From Pseudobutyrivibrio ruminis DSM 9787 (GTDB lineage: Bacteria; Bacillota; Clostridia; Lachnospirales; Lachnospiraceae), in the NCBI RefSeq assembly GCF_900218035.1, contig NZ_OBMR01000007.1:124001-188000 (forward strand): a stretch of 64,000 bases of DNA, written 5' to 3'. The translations under genes were made by a program, and so were the position numbers. Under the pieces are notes generated by a model that worked only from the letters and a program-made list of their open reading frames with translations, had not been told where the DNA came from and made no database searches. Of the stretch, positions 8,429 to 16,626 are shown in pieces; position 1 is the first letter of the stretch; every line of letters begins with the position of its first letter.

Positions 8429-9595
8429 TTAACTCCTTAATTCCTCCACGAACTCTTCGATGCGGTCCATGGCGCGTTTAAGATTTTCAAGAGAATATGC
8501 ATAAGAGATACGCACATTTCCTTCGCCACTAGCTCCAAAGGCTGTGCCTGGAACTACCGCAACTTCCTTTTCGCGAAGAAGCTTTGTACAAAATTCTTCT
8601 GAACTCATTCCGAATTCTGCAATCGATGGGAAAATGTAGAATGCGCCGTATGGCTCAAAACATTTAATTCCCATTTTCTTGAAACGATTCACAAGATATC
8701 TACGTCTGTCATTGTACTCTTCGCGCATGTTTGCAACGTCCTCGTCGCAATCGCGAATAGCTGTAACAGCTGCATACTGACTTGTTGTAGGTGCACACAT
8801 AATAGCAAACTGATGAATCTTTGTCATCTGCTTTACAAGGATTTCTGGTGCACATACATATCCCAATCTCCATCCAGTCATAGCATGGCTCTTTGAAAAG
8901 CCATTGATGTAAATTGTTCTTTCCTTCATTCCTGGGAAGCTAGCAATTGAAACATGTCCTTCACCAGTGTATGTAAGCTCTCCGTAGATTTCGTCTGTGA
9001 GAACAAACAAATCATATTTTTTGACAAGCTCTACGATTGGCTCCAAATCTTCTTTTTCCATAACAGCACCTGTAGGGTTGTTTGGGAAAGGCATGATAAG
9101 AAGCTTTGTCTTGTCTGTGATGGCTGCCTCAAGCTCATCAGGCTTAAGTCTGAATTCGTTTTCTTCCTTAAGGTTGATAGGCACTGGCTTGCCACCTGCC
9201 AAAATGGTACAAGGCTCATAAGAAACATAGCTAGGCTGTGGAATAAGAACCTCGTCACCTGGATCAAGCATAGCTCGAAGCGCTATGTCGATACCCTCTG
9301 ACCCACCAACTGTCATAAGCATTTCAGTAAGTGGATTGTATTCTAGATTATAATGGCGCTTTAAAAAATCAGCGATTTCAATACGAAGCTCCTTTAAACC
9401 TGAGTTTGAGGTATAGAATGTACGTCCTCTCTCAAGAGAATAGATTGCTTCGTCTCTAACCTTCCATGGTGTATCAAAGTCTGGCTCGCCAACACCAAGT
9501 GAGATAGCATCTGGCATCTCAGCAACAATATCGAAAAACTTACGGATACCAGATGGTTTAATTTCTGTAATAGTTTGATTTAAAGGATTTCTCAT
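8429..9595 (-). CDS. Class I/II pyridoxal-phosphate aminotransferase
   Basis: Fold-type I aminotransferase of 388 residues. PLP-binding marks are PFPNNPTGAV (around 170), the aspartate in LTDEIYGELTY, and the Schiff-base lysine in INGFSKSHAMTGWRLGY (about 235). The C-terminal arginine motif is in NVRISYAYS. The overall pattern is like the PatA/aromatic or aspartate aminotransferase group, but the amino donor cannot be fixed from sequence. The start overlaps the stop of an Lrp-type regulator gene by four bases, so the regulator probably controls this enzyme or its amino acid pathway. Confidence 0.9.
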   Translation of the reverse strand: MRNPLNQTITEIKPSGIRKFFDIVAEMPDAISLGVGEPDFDTPWKVRDEAIYSLERGRTFYTSNSGLKELRIEIADFLKRHYNLEYNPLTEMLMTVGGSEGIDIALRAMLDPGDEVLIPQPSYVSYEPCTILAGGKPVPINLKEENEFRLKPDELEAAITDKTKLLIMPFPNNPTGAVMEKEDLEPIVELVKKYDLFVLTDEIYGELTYTGEGHVSIASFPGMKERTIYINGFSKSHAMTGWRLGYVCAPEILVKQMTKIHQFAIMCAPTTSQYAAVTAIRDCDEDVANMREEYNDRRRYLVNRFKKMGIKCFEPYGAFYIFPSIAEFGMSSEEFCTKLLREKEVAVVPGTAFGASGEGNVRISYAYSLENLKRAMDRIEEFVEELRS

Positions 9596-10083
9596 AAGCT
9601 CACCTTCTCCCTCTCATCAACATGCTTTTCCGCCATAATTATGCCGTGGTCCTTGTATTTCTTAAGGACAAAGTTAGTCTGTGTACTAAGCACTGAATCA
9701 AGTGGAGAAAGCTTCGCAGAAACAAAATCTGCAACCTCTCTAAGTGTGTGTCCCTCAATTGAAACCATGAAATCATAGCTTCCTGAGATTAAATAAACTG
9801 CATCAACTTCAGGATAGTTGTAGATGCGCTCAGCTACCTTATCAAAACCCATACCTCTCTGAGGTGTGACACGTACCTCGATAAGAGCTGAAACCTTTTC
9901 TACGCTTGCCTTATCCCAGTTGATAAGAGTAGGATAGCCGCAAATAATGTGCTCGTTTTCCATTGCCTCAAGCTCGTTCATGATTGTAGCCTCGTCTGTG
10001 CCAAGCATCATGGCTAAATCTGCTAAATCAATCCTACTGTTATGCTCAATATAAGTTAAAATCTTTTCTCTCATTATAATCAC
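9592..10083 (-). CDS. Lrp/AsnC family transcriptional regulator
   Basis: Protein of 163 residues with an N-terminal winged helix-turn-helix (residues 1-60, IDLADLAMMLGTDEATIMNEL) and a C-terminal RAM effector domain (about 75-150, including VDAVYLISGSYDFMVSIEG). Lrp/AsnC proteins are octameric or dodecameric DNA-binding proteins that sense amino acids. It is encoded directly upstream of and overlapping the aminotransferase, the usual pairing of local Lrp regulators with the enzyme they control. I prefer the start at about 10074 (MREKILTYIEHN), because the two preceding residues look non-essential, but 10083 is also possible. Confidence 0.9.
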   Translation of the reverse strand: MIIMREKILTYIEHNSRIDLADLAMMLGTDEATIMNELEAMENEHIICGYPTLINWDKASVEKVSALIEVRVTPQRGMGFDKVAERIYNYPEVDAVYLISGSYDFMVSIEGHTLREVADFVSAKLSPLDSVLSTQTNFVLKKYKDHGIIMAEKHVDEREKVSL

Positions 10084-10099
10084 CCCTAAACTTTCTTAG

Positions 10100-11083
10100 C
10101 TAATGTACGTTATACAATGCGTCTGTCTTTGGTGGCTCAAGGAATCGTTCCTCGTCACCATTTACTACACGCTTATCATTCGAAGAGTTGGACTTCCCGA
10201 TAATGGCGGATGCTACCCCCGCATCACGAAGCTTTCTAACAAGCCCATTGCCATCCTCGGTTGCGATTAGCATCGCTCCTGAAGAAATTAACTCGTATGG
10301 ATTAATTCCGAAAAACTCGCAGACTTCGATAGTCTCCTGTTTTACTGGAATGGCTTTTAAATCAACATCAAGGCCAACGCCTGAGGCCTCTCCCATCTCC
10401 CAAAGTGCACCAAATATGCCGCCTTCAGTAACATCGTGCATAGCTGCCACGCCATGCTCCACAGCGATGCGGCTTTCTGGAAGAACGCTAAGATACTGAT
10501 CAAAGCTCTTTGCTGTGTCAATCAACGACTGTGGAAGGCGCTCTAACAGTTCCTTTTCGTGGTCCTTTGCGATGATGGATGTTCCTTCAAGGCCAATCCA
10601 CTTTGTGAGAACGATATCCATGCCTGGCTTTGCCCCACCTGTAGAAATCATCTGGCCTTTCTTAACCTTGCCAACTGCTGTCACAGAAATGAGTGGCTGA
10701 TTGACAGCCTCTGTAACCTCTGTATGGCCGCCGATAACCTGTACATTGTAGCGTTTGCATGCTGCATCCACCTGTTCCATGATGGCCTTTAGCTTTGCTT
10801 CTCTCATACGTGGTGTGAGAAGCACTGTAAGAAGGATGCCGATAGGCTCTGCACCTGCACTTGCCAAATCATTTACAGAAATGGTAACTGCAAGCTCACC
10901 AATATCGGATGCTGTGCCGGTGATTGGGTCAGTGGAAAGAACGATTTCTTCGTCTGGACCAACACTAAGTGTGGCGCAATCCTCACCAATTCCTGGACCA
11001 TTGCCAACCTCTGGTCGTTTTACATGTAATTGTTTAATGACGGAGCGCTTAAGAACGCTCTCTGGTAATTTTCCAATTTCCAT
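10100..11083 (-). CDS. AIR synthase-related protein (HypE/ThiL/PurM-like)
   Basis: Protein of 327 residues with the PurM/AIR-synthase fold: N-terminal ATP-binding half with EDCATL, STDPITG and a VNDLASAGAEPIG motif (around 70), and C-terminal half with MHDVTEGGIFGALWEMGEASG. This matches the HypE-like branch. True HypE ends with a cysteine used for cyanide ligand synthesis. This protein ends DALYNVH without one, and no other hyp gene is nearby, so it is unlikely to be hydrogenase maturation HypE. The substrate is unknown. It is three bases from the vanW-like gene stop and upstream of the Lrp gene. Confidence 0.85.
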   Translation of the reverse strand: MEIGKLPESVLKRSVIKQLHVKRPEVGNGPGIGEDCATLSVGPDEEIVLSTDPITGTASDIGELAVTISVNDLASAGAEPIGILLTVLLTPRMREAKLKAIMEQVDAACKRYNVQVIGGHTEVTEAVNQPLISVTAVGKVKKGQMISTGGAKPGMDIVLTKWIGLEGTSIIAKDHEKELLERLPQSLIDTAKSFDQYLSVLPESRIAVEHGVAAMHDVTEGGIFGALWEMGEASGVGLDVDLKAIPVKQETIEVCEFFGINPYELISSGAMLIATEDGNGLVRKLRDAGVASAIIGKSNSSNDKRVVNGDEERFLEPPKTDALYNVH

Positions 11084-11085
11084 AA

Positions 11086-12750
11086 TTATATTTCTGAGTT
11101 GTCTGTAACTGTTGTGTCTGTTGTTGTATCTGTTGTCGAATTTGTAGTGTTATCTGTTGTTGTGTCCGTTGTTGGATTTGTAACAGAATACTTTGGAGTG
11201 ATTTCAAACGGTGTTGAATTAACTACTCCTGGTGCATAAATAGAAATAGCCGCTGCTATTGTAGCTGCATCTTGGGTGTTCACCGCCTGAAGCATAGCAT
11301 ATGAAAGATTTGGGTCTGCCGATGCTATACCTACAGTAACTGTTCTGTTGGATGGATTATAACGGCTGTTGTTATAAACATCACGGCTTACTTCCTCACC
11401 ATTTTCATAAACAATCTTCCAAAGGCGAGCTGTGTATCCTGTGTGGCCACTAACTGTAGTAGTCATTTTACCGAGTGGTACATTTGGATCTGCAACCCAT
11501 GTGGTAGCCTGGACATTAACACCTGTAATTTCTGTTTCGTATTCAACGCTGTGTCCAGCATCATCCTCTTCCTTACCGTAGATACTGAAGTAAGCATTGC
11601 TGCCATCGCAATATCCTTCGATATAGATAGGATAGTTTTTATTGTTTCGAATCTGGAAGTCCTTTCCACCAGACTCTGCAATAGCTGCATCCTGTGAAGG
11701 TGGTACGTATGTGACAATCATAGAGTGGCATGAACGAGTGATTACCTCTAATTCAGCCTCTCTAACTGCACCATATAAAGTAGTAGAAACCTGGCAAATA
11801 CCTCCACCGTAAGTCTCTACAGTAGTTCCATTTTCGTATGAACCTGCAAGCATATAGCCATTCTCTGCTGAAAATGGGGTGATAGTATTAAGCACTGAGA
11901 ATTCATCTCCTGGATAAAGGATTGTGCCATTAATAAATCCAACGCCATTTGCAACGTTATTTTTACGAGCTGCAGATGATGAACTGTAGTCTGTGCTGTA
12001 GCTTCCAAGTAAATCTGTGATTTCCGCAAGCTCTTCCTTGCTTCCTCTAGGCTCTTTGACCTCTGTCGCAAGTGCTATTGTAGCTGCGCTTCCATCCCAG
12101 CTATTTTCAATATAATCAACAATGATAGCTGCTGATTCTTCAATCTGAACGACTACACCAGATGTTCCTTCATGGAATACGAATTCTCCGTTTTCTCTGG
12201 TAAGATAGTCATCACTGGCTTCGTCATTTACCTGTGTAGATGCTGAATTAAGATAGAGGATAACTCCATCCTTATCAACTCCAAGTGATAAAGCAAAATC
12301 CTTTGTACGGCCTTCTGCTAAATCCTGTGATGCTTTGAATCTCTCACCGAAATTACCATATGAGCCGTATGTAGCAGCCTTTACTGTAACGTCGTTATTT
12401 TTAGCCCCGATGCAAAGGTCTGCACCAGTAGCAGAAATAGTTTGATCATTTGCTGATAACGTGAATTCAACGTCGTCATACTGTGAAAAATAATCAGCTA
12501 CTACTGCATCTGCCTCAGTAACAGTCATTCCACCAACTGATATTCCCTCAATAGTGATTCCATCAGGAATAATTCTGTCATCAGTTTCATCTGCAACTGC
12601 TGATTCAGCCTCTTCGTTGGCAAGCTCTTCATCAGATACGGATGCTTCAGATTCTTCTATTTCATCTGCTTGAACAAAGGTAGTATTTGCAAAAAGACCA
12701 CTAACCATGCTTGCTGCCAATAATATAGGTAATATGTTCTTTCTATTCAT
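11086..12750 (-). CDS. Secreted VanW family protein with peptidoglycan-binding-like domain
   Basis: Protein of 554 residues with a signal peptide (MNRKNILPILLAASMVSGLF), an acidic spacer, and a segment (about 70-240) resembling the PG_binding_4 domain of VanW-type proteins. The VanW domain follows at about 265-400: FSVLNTITPFSAENGYM, YGGGICQVSTTLYGA and SCHSMIVTYVPPSQDAAI. A further beta-rich region follows, then a Thr/Asp/Asn-rich repetitive tail (about 520-554). VanW proteins occur in some vancomycin-resistance clusters, but the family is widespread and its biochemical role is unknown. No van genes are present here, so a cell-envelope role is the safest reading. Confidence 0.88.
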   Translation of the reverse strand: MNRKNILPILLAASMVSGLFANTTFVQADEIEESEASVSDEELANEEAESAVADETDDRIIPDGITIEGISVGGMTVTEADAVVADYFSQYDDVEFTLSANDQTISATGADLCIGAKNNDVTVKAATYGSYGNFGERFKASQDLAEGRTKDFALSLGVDKDGVILYLNSASTQVNDEASDDYLTRENGEFVFHEGTSGVVVQIEESAAIIVDYIENSWDGSAATIALATEVKEPRGSKEELAEITDLLGSYSTDYSSSSAARKNNVANGVGFINGTILYPGDEFSVLNTITPFSAENGYMLAGSYENGTTVETYGGGICQVSTTLYGAVREAELEVITRSCHSMIVTYVPPSQDAAIAESGGKDFQIRNNKNYPIYIEGYCDGSNAYFSIYGKEEDDAGHSVEYETEITGVNVQATTWVADPNVPLGKMTTTVSGHTGYTARLWKIVYENGEEVSRDVYNNSRYNPSNRTVTVGIASADPNLSYAMLQAVNTQDAATIAAAISIYAPGVVNSTPFEITPKYSVTNPTTDTTTDNTTNSTTDTTTDTTVTDNSEI

Positions 12751-12790
12751 AACAAAATCCTCTTTACATTAGATTGTGCGCAAAGTAAAC

Positions 12791-12889
12791 TTAGATTATA
12801 GCAGCAGCGAATGTGGTAAATACCATGCAAACAAGCACTACTACAAGGATTGCTCCTGCGATTATTTGATGCTTCTTAGAACGCTTCAT
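12791..12889 (-). CDS. 32-residue single-pass membrane microprotein
   Basis: A short frame starts with ATG at 12889, preceded by GAGG at seven bases. It encodes 32 residues: a basic N-terminus (MKRSKKHQ), then one hydrophobic span with GAILVVVLVCMVF, and ends FAAAII. This topology (positive-inside tail, one helix) is typical of bacterial membrane microproteins. It lies 40 bases upstream of the vanW-like gene on the same strand, so the two may be cotranscribed, and is divergent from the 203-aa gene. Function is unknown. The coding claim rests on the ribosome site and the peptide's clean topology. Confidence 0.6.
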   Translation of the reverse strand: MKRSKKHQIIAGAILVVVLVCMVFTTFAAAII

Positions 12890-12923
12890 ATAAATACCTC
12901 ACTTAATATGTAAAGGAGAAACC

Positions 12924-13535
12924 ATGGGCTTCCCGATTTTACCATTTTTCTTATTATTCTTAATTTGGCTGACCTTTAGAATAAAGAGTCTTGATGCTAA
13001 ACAAGAAAAAACGCAGAAAGATTTTTGGGACCGCGAAAGGGCCGCAAATATAACCCCTGCAAAAGATATATCTAATCTAAGATATATTACCATTCCAATA
13101 GAGAAATTTCCATTAAATTTTACTGATGACCCAAAAGTTCTTGAAATCGAAAATGAACTTCAAGAATTGTCTACACACAAGCTTTTAAACCTCACAGGTA
13201 AGACAAATACAGATTTAAAATTGGAGTATGGAGTACCTAATTTTGAAACAATGACCAAAATCGGCGAGGATTTCGACAGGGTATGTGTTTTACTTAATTC
13301 GTACGCAAAGATCCTGAAAGAGGCAGGCCTACATAAGGATGCTCTTGAAACACTGGAATTTGCTGTTGGTATTGGTTCAGATATAAGCGAAACATACACT
13401 CTTCTAGCAGATTATTATCGCGAGAACGGTCAAGACCAAAAGCTCGAATTCCTAAAAAGTAAAGTATCGAGCAGTGATATGCTTTTAAAAGATTCGATCC
13501 TTAAGAAAATAGATCCATACAATTCACTTGCATAG
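12924..13535 (+). CDS. Membrane-anchored protein with TPR-like C-terminus
   Basis: Protein of 203 residues with an N-terminal membrane anchor (residues 1-20, PFFLLFLIWLTFRI), a charged linker and a helical C-terminal half. AKILKEAGLHKDALETLEFA and ETYTLLADYYRENGQ read like paired TPR helices. AAAGGAG precedes the ATG by seven bases. It is one of few plus-strand genes here and ends at a bidirectional terminator. I do not recognise a named family. The likely role is protein-protein interaction at the cytoplasmic membrane. Confidence 0.8.
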   Translation: MGFPILPFFLLFLIWLTFRIKSLDAKQEKTQKDFWDRERAANITPAKDISNLRYITIPIEKFPLNFTDDPKVLEIENELQELSTHKLLNLTGKTNTDLKLEYGVPNFETMTKIGEDFDRVCVLLNSYAKILKEAGLHKDALETLEFAVGIGSDISETYTLLADYYRENGQDQKLEFLKSKVSSSDMLLKDSILKKIDPYNSLA

Positions 13536-13539
13536 AAAA

Positions 13540-13571
13540 AGTGCTTACAGATTTCTGTAAGCACTCTTTTT
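13540..13571. terminator. Bidirectional terminator between convergent genes
   Basis: A perfect 11-bp stem (13540-13550 with 13555-13565, loop ATTT) is followed by T-rich sequence on the plus strand and by TTTTT on the minus strand. It lies between the convergent genes ending at 13535 and 13570. Confidence 0.9.
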
Positions 13572-14154
13572 ATATAATCTCTATGACTCTGTGTAGTAAT
13601 ATTTCTGCGCCAACGCCCCATAAAAGCGCTGCTCCAGCTACATACGCAACTGTTTTCATTTCAAATCCGAAGTGAAGACCTGTGTAAAGGCCTGCCAATA
13701 CCATCAACACTGAAATAATAAGAATGATGGTGATAATCTGCCAGATTGTTGTTCCGACCAGGCCACATGCACATCCTGCAGCTGCTGTATAGATGCATGA
13801 GACAACAACAATTTTGATGTAATCCCAAACTCTAAGAACGTCCTTGCGCTTTTCCTGAATGAATTCTCTCTTGATAGCCTTTGCAATAAGTCGAATTCCA
13901 AGAAATGCTAATACTATAACTGCTACTATCTCGCCGTAATTCATAGGATCTGACACATATCCGTTTAGAGCAAGAAGTCTGCAAATAACAAAACCAATAA
14001 AGTAAAAAATCAATTCCAACCCTGCCACAACGGTACATGCGATAACTATGGTGCGCTTTCTAATGCGAGCAATCATAGCTCCTTGTATTTCCATAGCGGC
14101 AAATACATCTAATAAAATACCTGCTATCATCAGCAGGTTTTCCAACCAGCTCAT
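13570..14154 (-). CDS. MntP-like membrane protein (divergent)
   Basis: Protein of 194 residues with about six membrane helices in two halves. The first helix reads LLMIAGILLDVFAAMEIQG, close to the D-x-F-A motif of MntP/YtaF manganese efflux proteins. GEIVAVIVLAFLGIRLI resembles their third helix. The matching second-half motif, normally with a second aspartate, reads SCIYTAAAGCACG here, so one of the two metal-site acidic residues seems absent. It may therefore be a divergent relative with another ion or role. It stands alone, ending at the bidirectional terminator, with the TetR operon upstream. Confidence 0.55.
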   Translation of the reverse strand: MSWLENLLMIAGILLDVFAAMEIQGAMIARIRKRTIVIACTVVAGLELIFYFIGFVICRLLALNGYVSDPMNYGEIVAVIVLAFLGIRLIAKAIKREFIQEKRKDVLRVWDYIKIVVVSCIYTAAAGCACGLVGTTIWQIITIILIISVLMVLAGLYTGLHFGFEMKTVAYVAGAALLWGVGAEILLHRVIEII

Positions 14155-14280
14155 ATATTTCCTAACTCCGTTCCTAATATATCTCTTAATATATTTATAA
14201 TATATCTAAATTTTATTTACTAAAATATTCAACCACCAAACCATGTTTGTTAGCAAGATACAATGTAATATATTTGTATT

Positions 14281-14847
14281 CTACTTGTTTGAAACTATTT
14301 CAATCAGCGAATTATGGAACATTTTAACGTAAACATCTGTTAATTCTTCAACTGGTACTGTCATGCCTCGTTTAATCCACTGGATTGTAATCCAGCTAAT
14401 AGAGTGGCCTAAAAACTCTGCCACAAGCTCTTTGGAGAGCCATTTATAATCGGCCATCTGTACAAGGCTTTCAACATCAATATACTTTTGGACAGCATTT
14501 GCAACACATCTGTTGTATATTTCGTTGAAAGAATTCTGCCCCTCCAACTGTGCTGCACGCTTATAGAAATCCTTTTCCTTTTCCATAGTAGTATGCACAA
14601 AAGTGATTGCCTCTTTTAACATTCCATTGGACAATAGCGGATCTATAGGTCTAAACAATTCATTGACGGTAATCCATTCAAGCAGTTCGTATTTATCCTG
14701 AAAGTGATTGTAGAATGTTGGACGAATTACTCCCGCCTTATCAGTAATCTCTTTAATTGTAATTTTCTCAATAGGTTTTGTTTTAGCAAGCTCTTTTAAA
14801 CTTTCAGCAAGAACAATATCTATTGCATTCTGCGATTGATTATTCAT
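14281..14847 (-). CDS. TetR/AcrR family transcriptional regulator
   Basis: Protein of 188 residues. The N-terminal helix-turn-helix is clear: ALAESLKELAKTKPIEKITIKEITDKAGV followed by RPTFYNHFQDKYELLEW (residues about 10-60). The C-terminal ligand domain resembles the DhaS-like subgroup. TetR proteins repress nearby genes until a ligand binds. It is the last gene of a degV-DUF308-small protein-tetR run with gaps of 9 bases or less, so it may control its own operon. Confidence 0.9.
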   Translation of the reverse strand: MNNQSQNAIDIVLAESLKELAKTKPIEKITIKEITDKAGVIRPTFYNHFQDKYELLEWITVNELFRPIDPLLSNGMLKEAITFVHTTMEKEKDFYKRAAQLEGQNSFNEIYNRCVANAVQKYIDVESLVQMADYKWLSKELVAEFLGHSISWITIQWIKRGMTVPVEELTDVYVKMFHNSLIEIVSNK

Positions 14848-14855
14848 ATATCTCC

Positions 14856-15089
14856 TTAAGAATCCTGGTATTCAACTGTAACATAGAAGCCCTTAGGGGT
14901 CTCTTTTACATCTACCACTTTTCCCTCTTTGGCCTTAATACGCTCCAAAGTTGTGTAATTTGCCGACATAGCAAAAGACCTGCCTAACACATAATAATAT
15001 GAATTAGGCAGCTCGTACTCTGTGATGGAAAGCACGTCTCCTATATTAAGGAGACCTGTGCGTTCCATTTTAAATTCCATTTGACCCAT
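14856..15089 (-). CDS. Small conserved hypothetical protein (77 aa)
   Basis: Soluble protein of 77 residues with alternating hydrophobic residues suggesting a small beta-barrel: LLNIGDVLSITEYELP, then KGFYVTVEYQDS at the end. I see no known motif. Its start overlaps the DUF308 stop by one base and its stop is nine bases from tetR, so expression is tied to both. The start could also be the second methionine (residue 4). Confidence 0.65.
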   Translation of the reverse strand: MGQMEFKMERTGLLNIGDVLSITEYELPNSYYYVLGRSFAMSANYTTLERIKAKEGKVVDVKETPKGFYVTVEYQDS

Positions 15090-15658
15090 TATATATCTTC
15101 CTCTCGGGTAATTGTTCCATCTACAACAGAACCTGTCGCTTTTCTAACCTTGTGAACAATACCAAAATCTGTAAGTCCATCATAGATAAGCATGATACCG
15201 ATAATCTGAACTGTCACCTCAACAACCTTAAATGCAGCTGCAATGCAAACAACACCAAGGATGATATTTAGAACAGCGATAAGAAATGCTAGCCATGTGC
15301 GAGGAGCATGGGCTTTTGTTGCTTCAATCGCCATTCCTAAATCCTGCACACCGTGCACCGCAAGGATAACACCGATAGCGATAGGAATGATAGAAACAAT
15401 CGAGCCTGGCGCTCTAAAAATCCAAACACCAATTATTGCAAGAATTGCTCCAATAACTATTCCCAGTGCATTCATTCCAAATTCGTAAATTTGGCTGATT
15501 ATCACTGAAACACCAGCTAAAATAATAATACATGCAATAACTCGGCTAATTGTTATTAAGCTTTTTTCTGGAAATATCAAAAGCATAATACCAATAATAA
15601 CGCTGATTAATGCTGAAATTGTAATATTTAGTCTTAAGCTTTTAATTTTCTCTTTCAT
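15089..15658 (-). CDS. DUF308 / HdeD-like membrane protein
   Basis: Protein of 189 residues with six evenly spaced short hydrophobic helices, two per repeat: IGIMLLIFPEKSLITISRVI, AIGVILAVHGVQDLG and IIGIMLIYDGLTDFGI. This repeated helix-turn pattern is that of the DUF308 family, which includes the acid-resistance membrane protein HdeD. The biochemical activity is unknown. It lies three bases downstream of degV and overlaps the 77-aa gene. Confidence 0.85.
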   Translation of the reverse strand: MKEKIKSLRLNITISALISVIIGIMLLIFPEKSLITISRVIACIIILAGVSVIISQIYEFGMNALGIVIGAILAIIGVWIFRAPGSIVSIIPIAIGVILAVHGVQDLGMAIEATKAHAPRTWLAFLIAVLNIILGVVCIAAAFKVVEVTVQIIGIMLIYDGLTDFGIVHKVRKATGSVVDGTITREEDI

Positions 15659-15661
15659 AAT

Positions 15662-16549
15662 TTATCTCTCTTTTTCTTTGCCCCAGAAACCAATTGCAAC
15701 TGTACCTGGGCCAGTATGTGCTCCAATAGTAGGTCCAATATCGAAAATACGGATTTTCTCTTTCATCTTAGGAAAAGCTTCCTCAAGCATATCGGCCATC
15801 TCTCTAGCATCATCGTAGCAAACAGAATGAGTAATGAAAATGTTCTGATCATAATCATCTCCATTTTCAATACGCTCTTTTACTGCTGCAAGAGCTGCCT
15901 TCTTAACCATCTTTTTACCACGACACTTCTGTCTTGGAATAAGCTTTCCTTCATCGTTGACATTTAAAAGTGGACAAATATTGAGTGCTGTACCAAACCA
16001 TCCAGAAATCTTTGATACACGACCACCTCTGATAAAGAATGTAAGGTCTGTAGTGAAGAACCATGTGTTCTGATTCTGAATGTGATCAGCTGTCCACTTA
16101 ACTAATTCATCAAAGCTGTATCCTTCATCACGAAGTGTAGCAAGCTTATCCATGAATAAACCATAACCAGCTGAAGCTGTAAGGCTATCAAAAACTACAA
16201 GCTTTCTATCAGGGAACTCTTCTCTAAGCTCCTCTGCAGCGATTCTAGCTGAATTGATAACACCTGAAATACCGCTAGCAAGTGTTAAATGGATAACATC
16301 CTTTCCCTGCTCTAAAAACTGTCTAAAGTATGCTGTAAATTCATCTGCATTAACCTGAGATGTCTTTGTCATTGCACCGTCAACCATAGCGCCATAAAAA
16401 TCCTGTGGAGACATTGATTTGAATAAATCGTCTACATATGGCTTGTCATCTAAATAATAGTGAAAGCAGATATGCTCAATGTTCTTCTCCGTTAAAAACT
16501 CTTCTGTAACGTCCGCTGTAGAACAGCAGCTAATAATAAAATCTCCCAT
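15662..16549 (-). CDS. DegV family fatty-acid-binding protein
   Basis: DegV-fold protein of 295 residues. DFIISCCSTADVTEEFL at the N-terminus and HLTLASGISGVINSAR (around 90) are family hallmarks, and FFIRGGRVSK is the lipid-contacting loop. DegV/FakB proteins bind fatty acids and present them to the kinase FakA. No fakA is in the window. I choose the ATG at 16549 rather than the TTG at 16579, because the DegV domain begins at once and a GGA-rich site precedes it. It is first in a four-gene run ending in tetR. Confidence 0.92.
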   Translation of the reverse strand: MGDFIISCCSTADVTEEFLTEKNIEHICFHYYLDDKPYVDDLFKSMSPQDFYGAMVDGAMTKTSQVNADEFTAYFRQFLEQGKDVIHLTLASGISGVINSARIAAEELREEFPDRKLVVFDSLTASAGYGLFMDKLATLRDEGYSFDELVKWTADHIQNQNTWFFTTDLTFFIRGGRVSKISGWFGTALNICPLLNVNDEGKLIPRQKCRGKKMVKKAALAAVKERIENGDDYDQNIFITHSVCYDDAREMADMLEEAFPKMKEKIRIFDIGPTIGAHTGPGTVAIGFWGKEKER

Positions 16550-16626
16550 AAACCATCCTATTCCATAAAAAAATTTCAACCTGTTTGAGTATAACGCAAC
16601 ACATTATTGAATTGCAACACGCTCAA

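Noticed and set aside
10188-11108. Several plus-strand frames opposite the AIR-synthase-like gene
   Set aside because: They mirror the coding frame on the other strand, lack ribosome sites and have no recognisable products.
11090-11190. Tandem short repeats resembling a direct-repeat array
   Set aside because: They encode the Thr/Asp/Asn-rich tail of the VanW-type protein and have no spacer structure.
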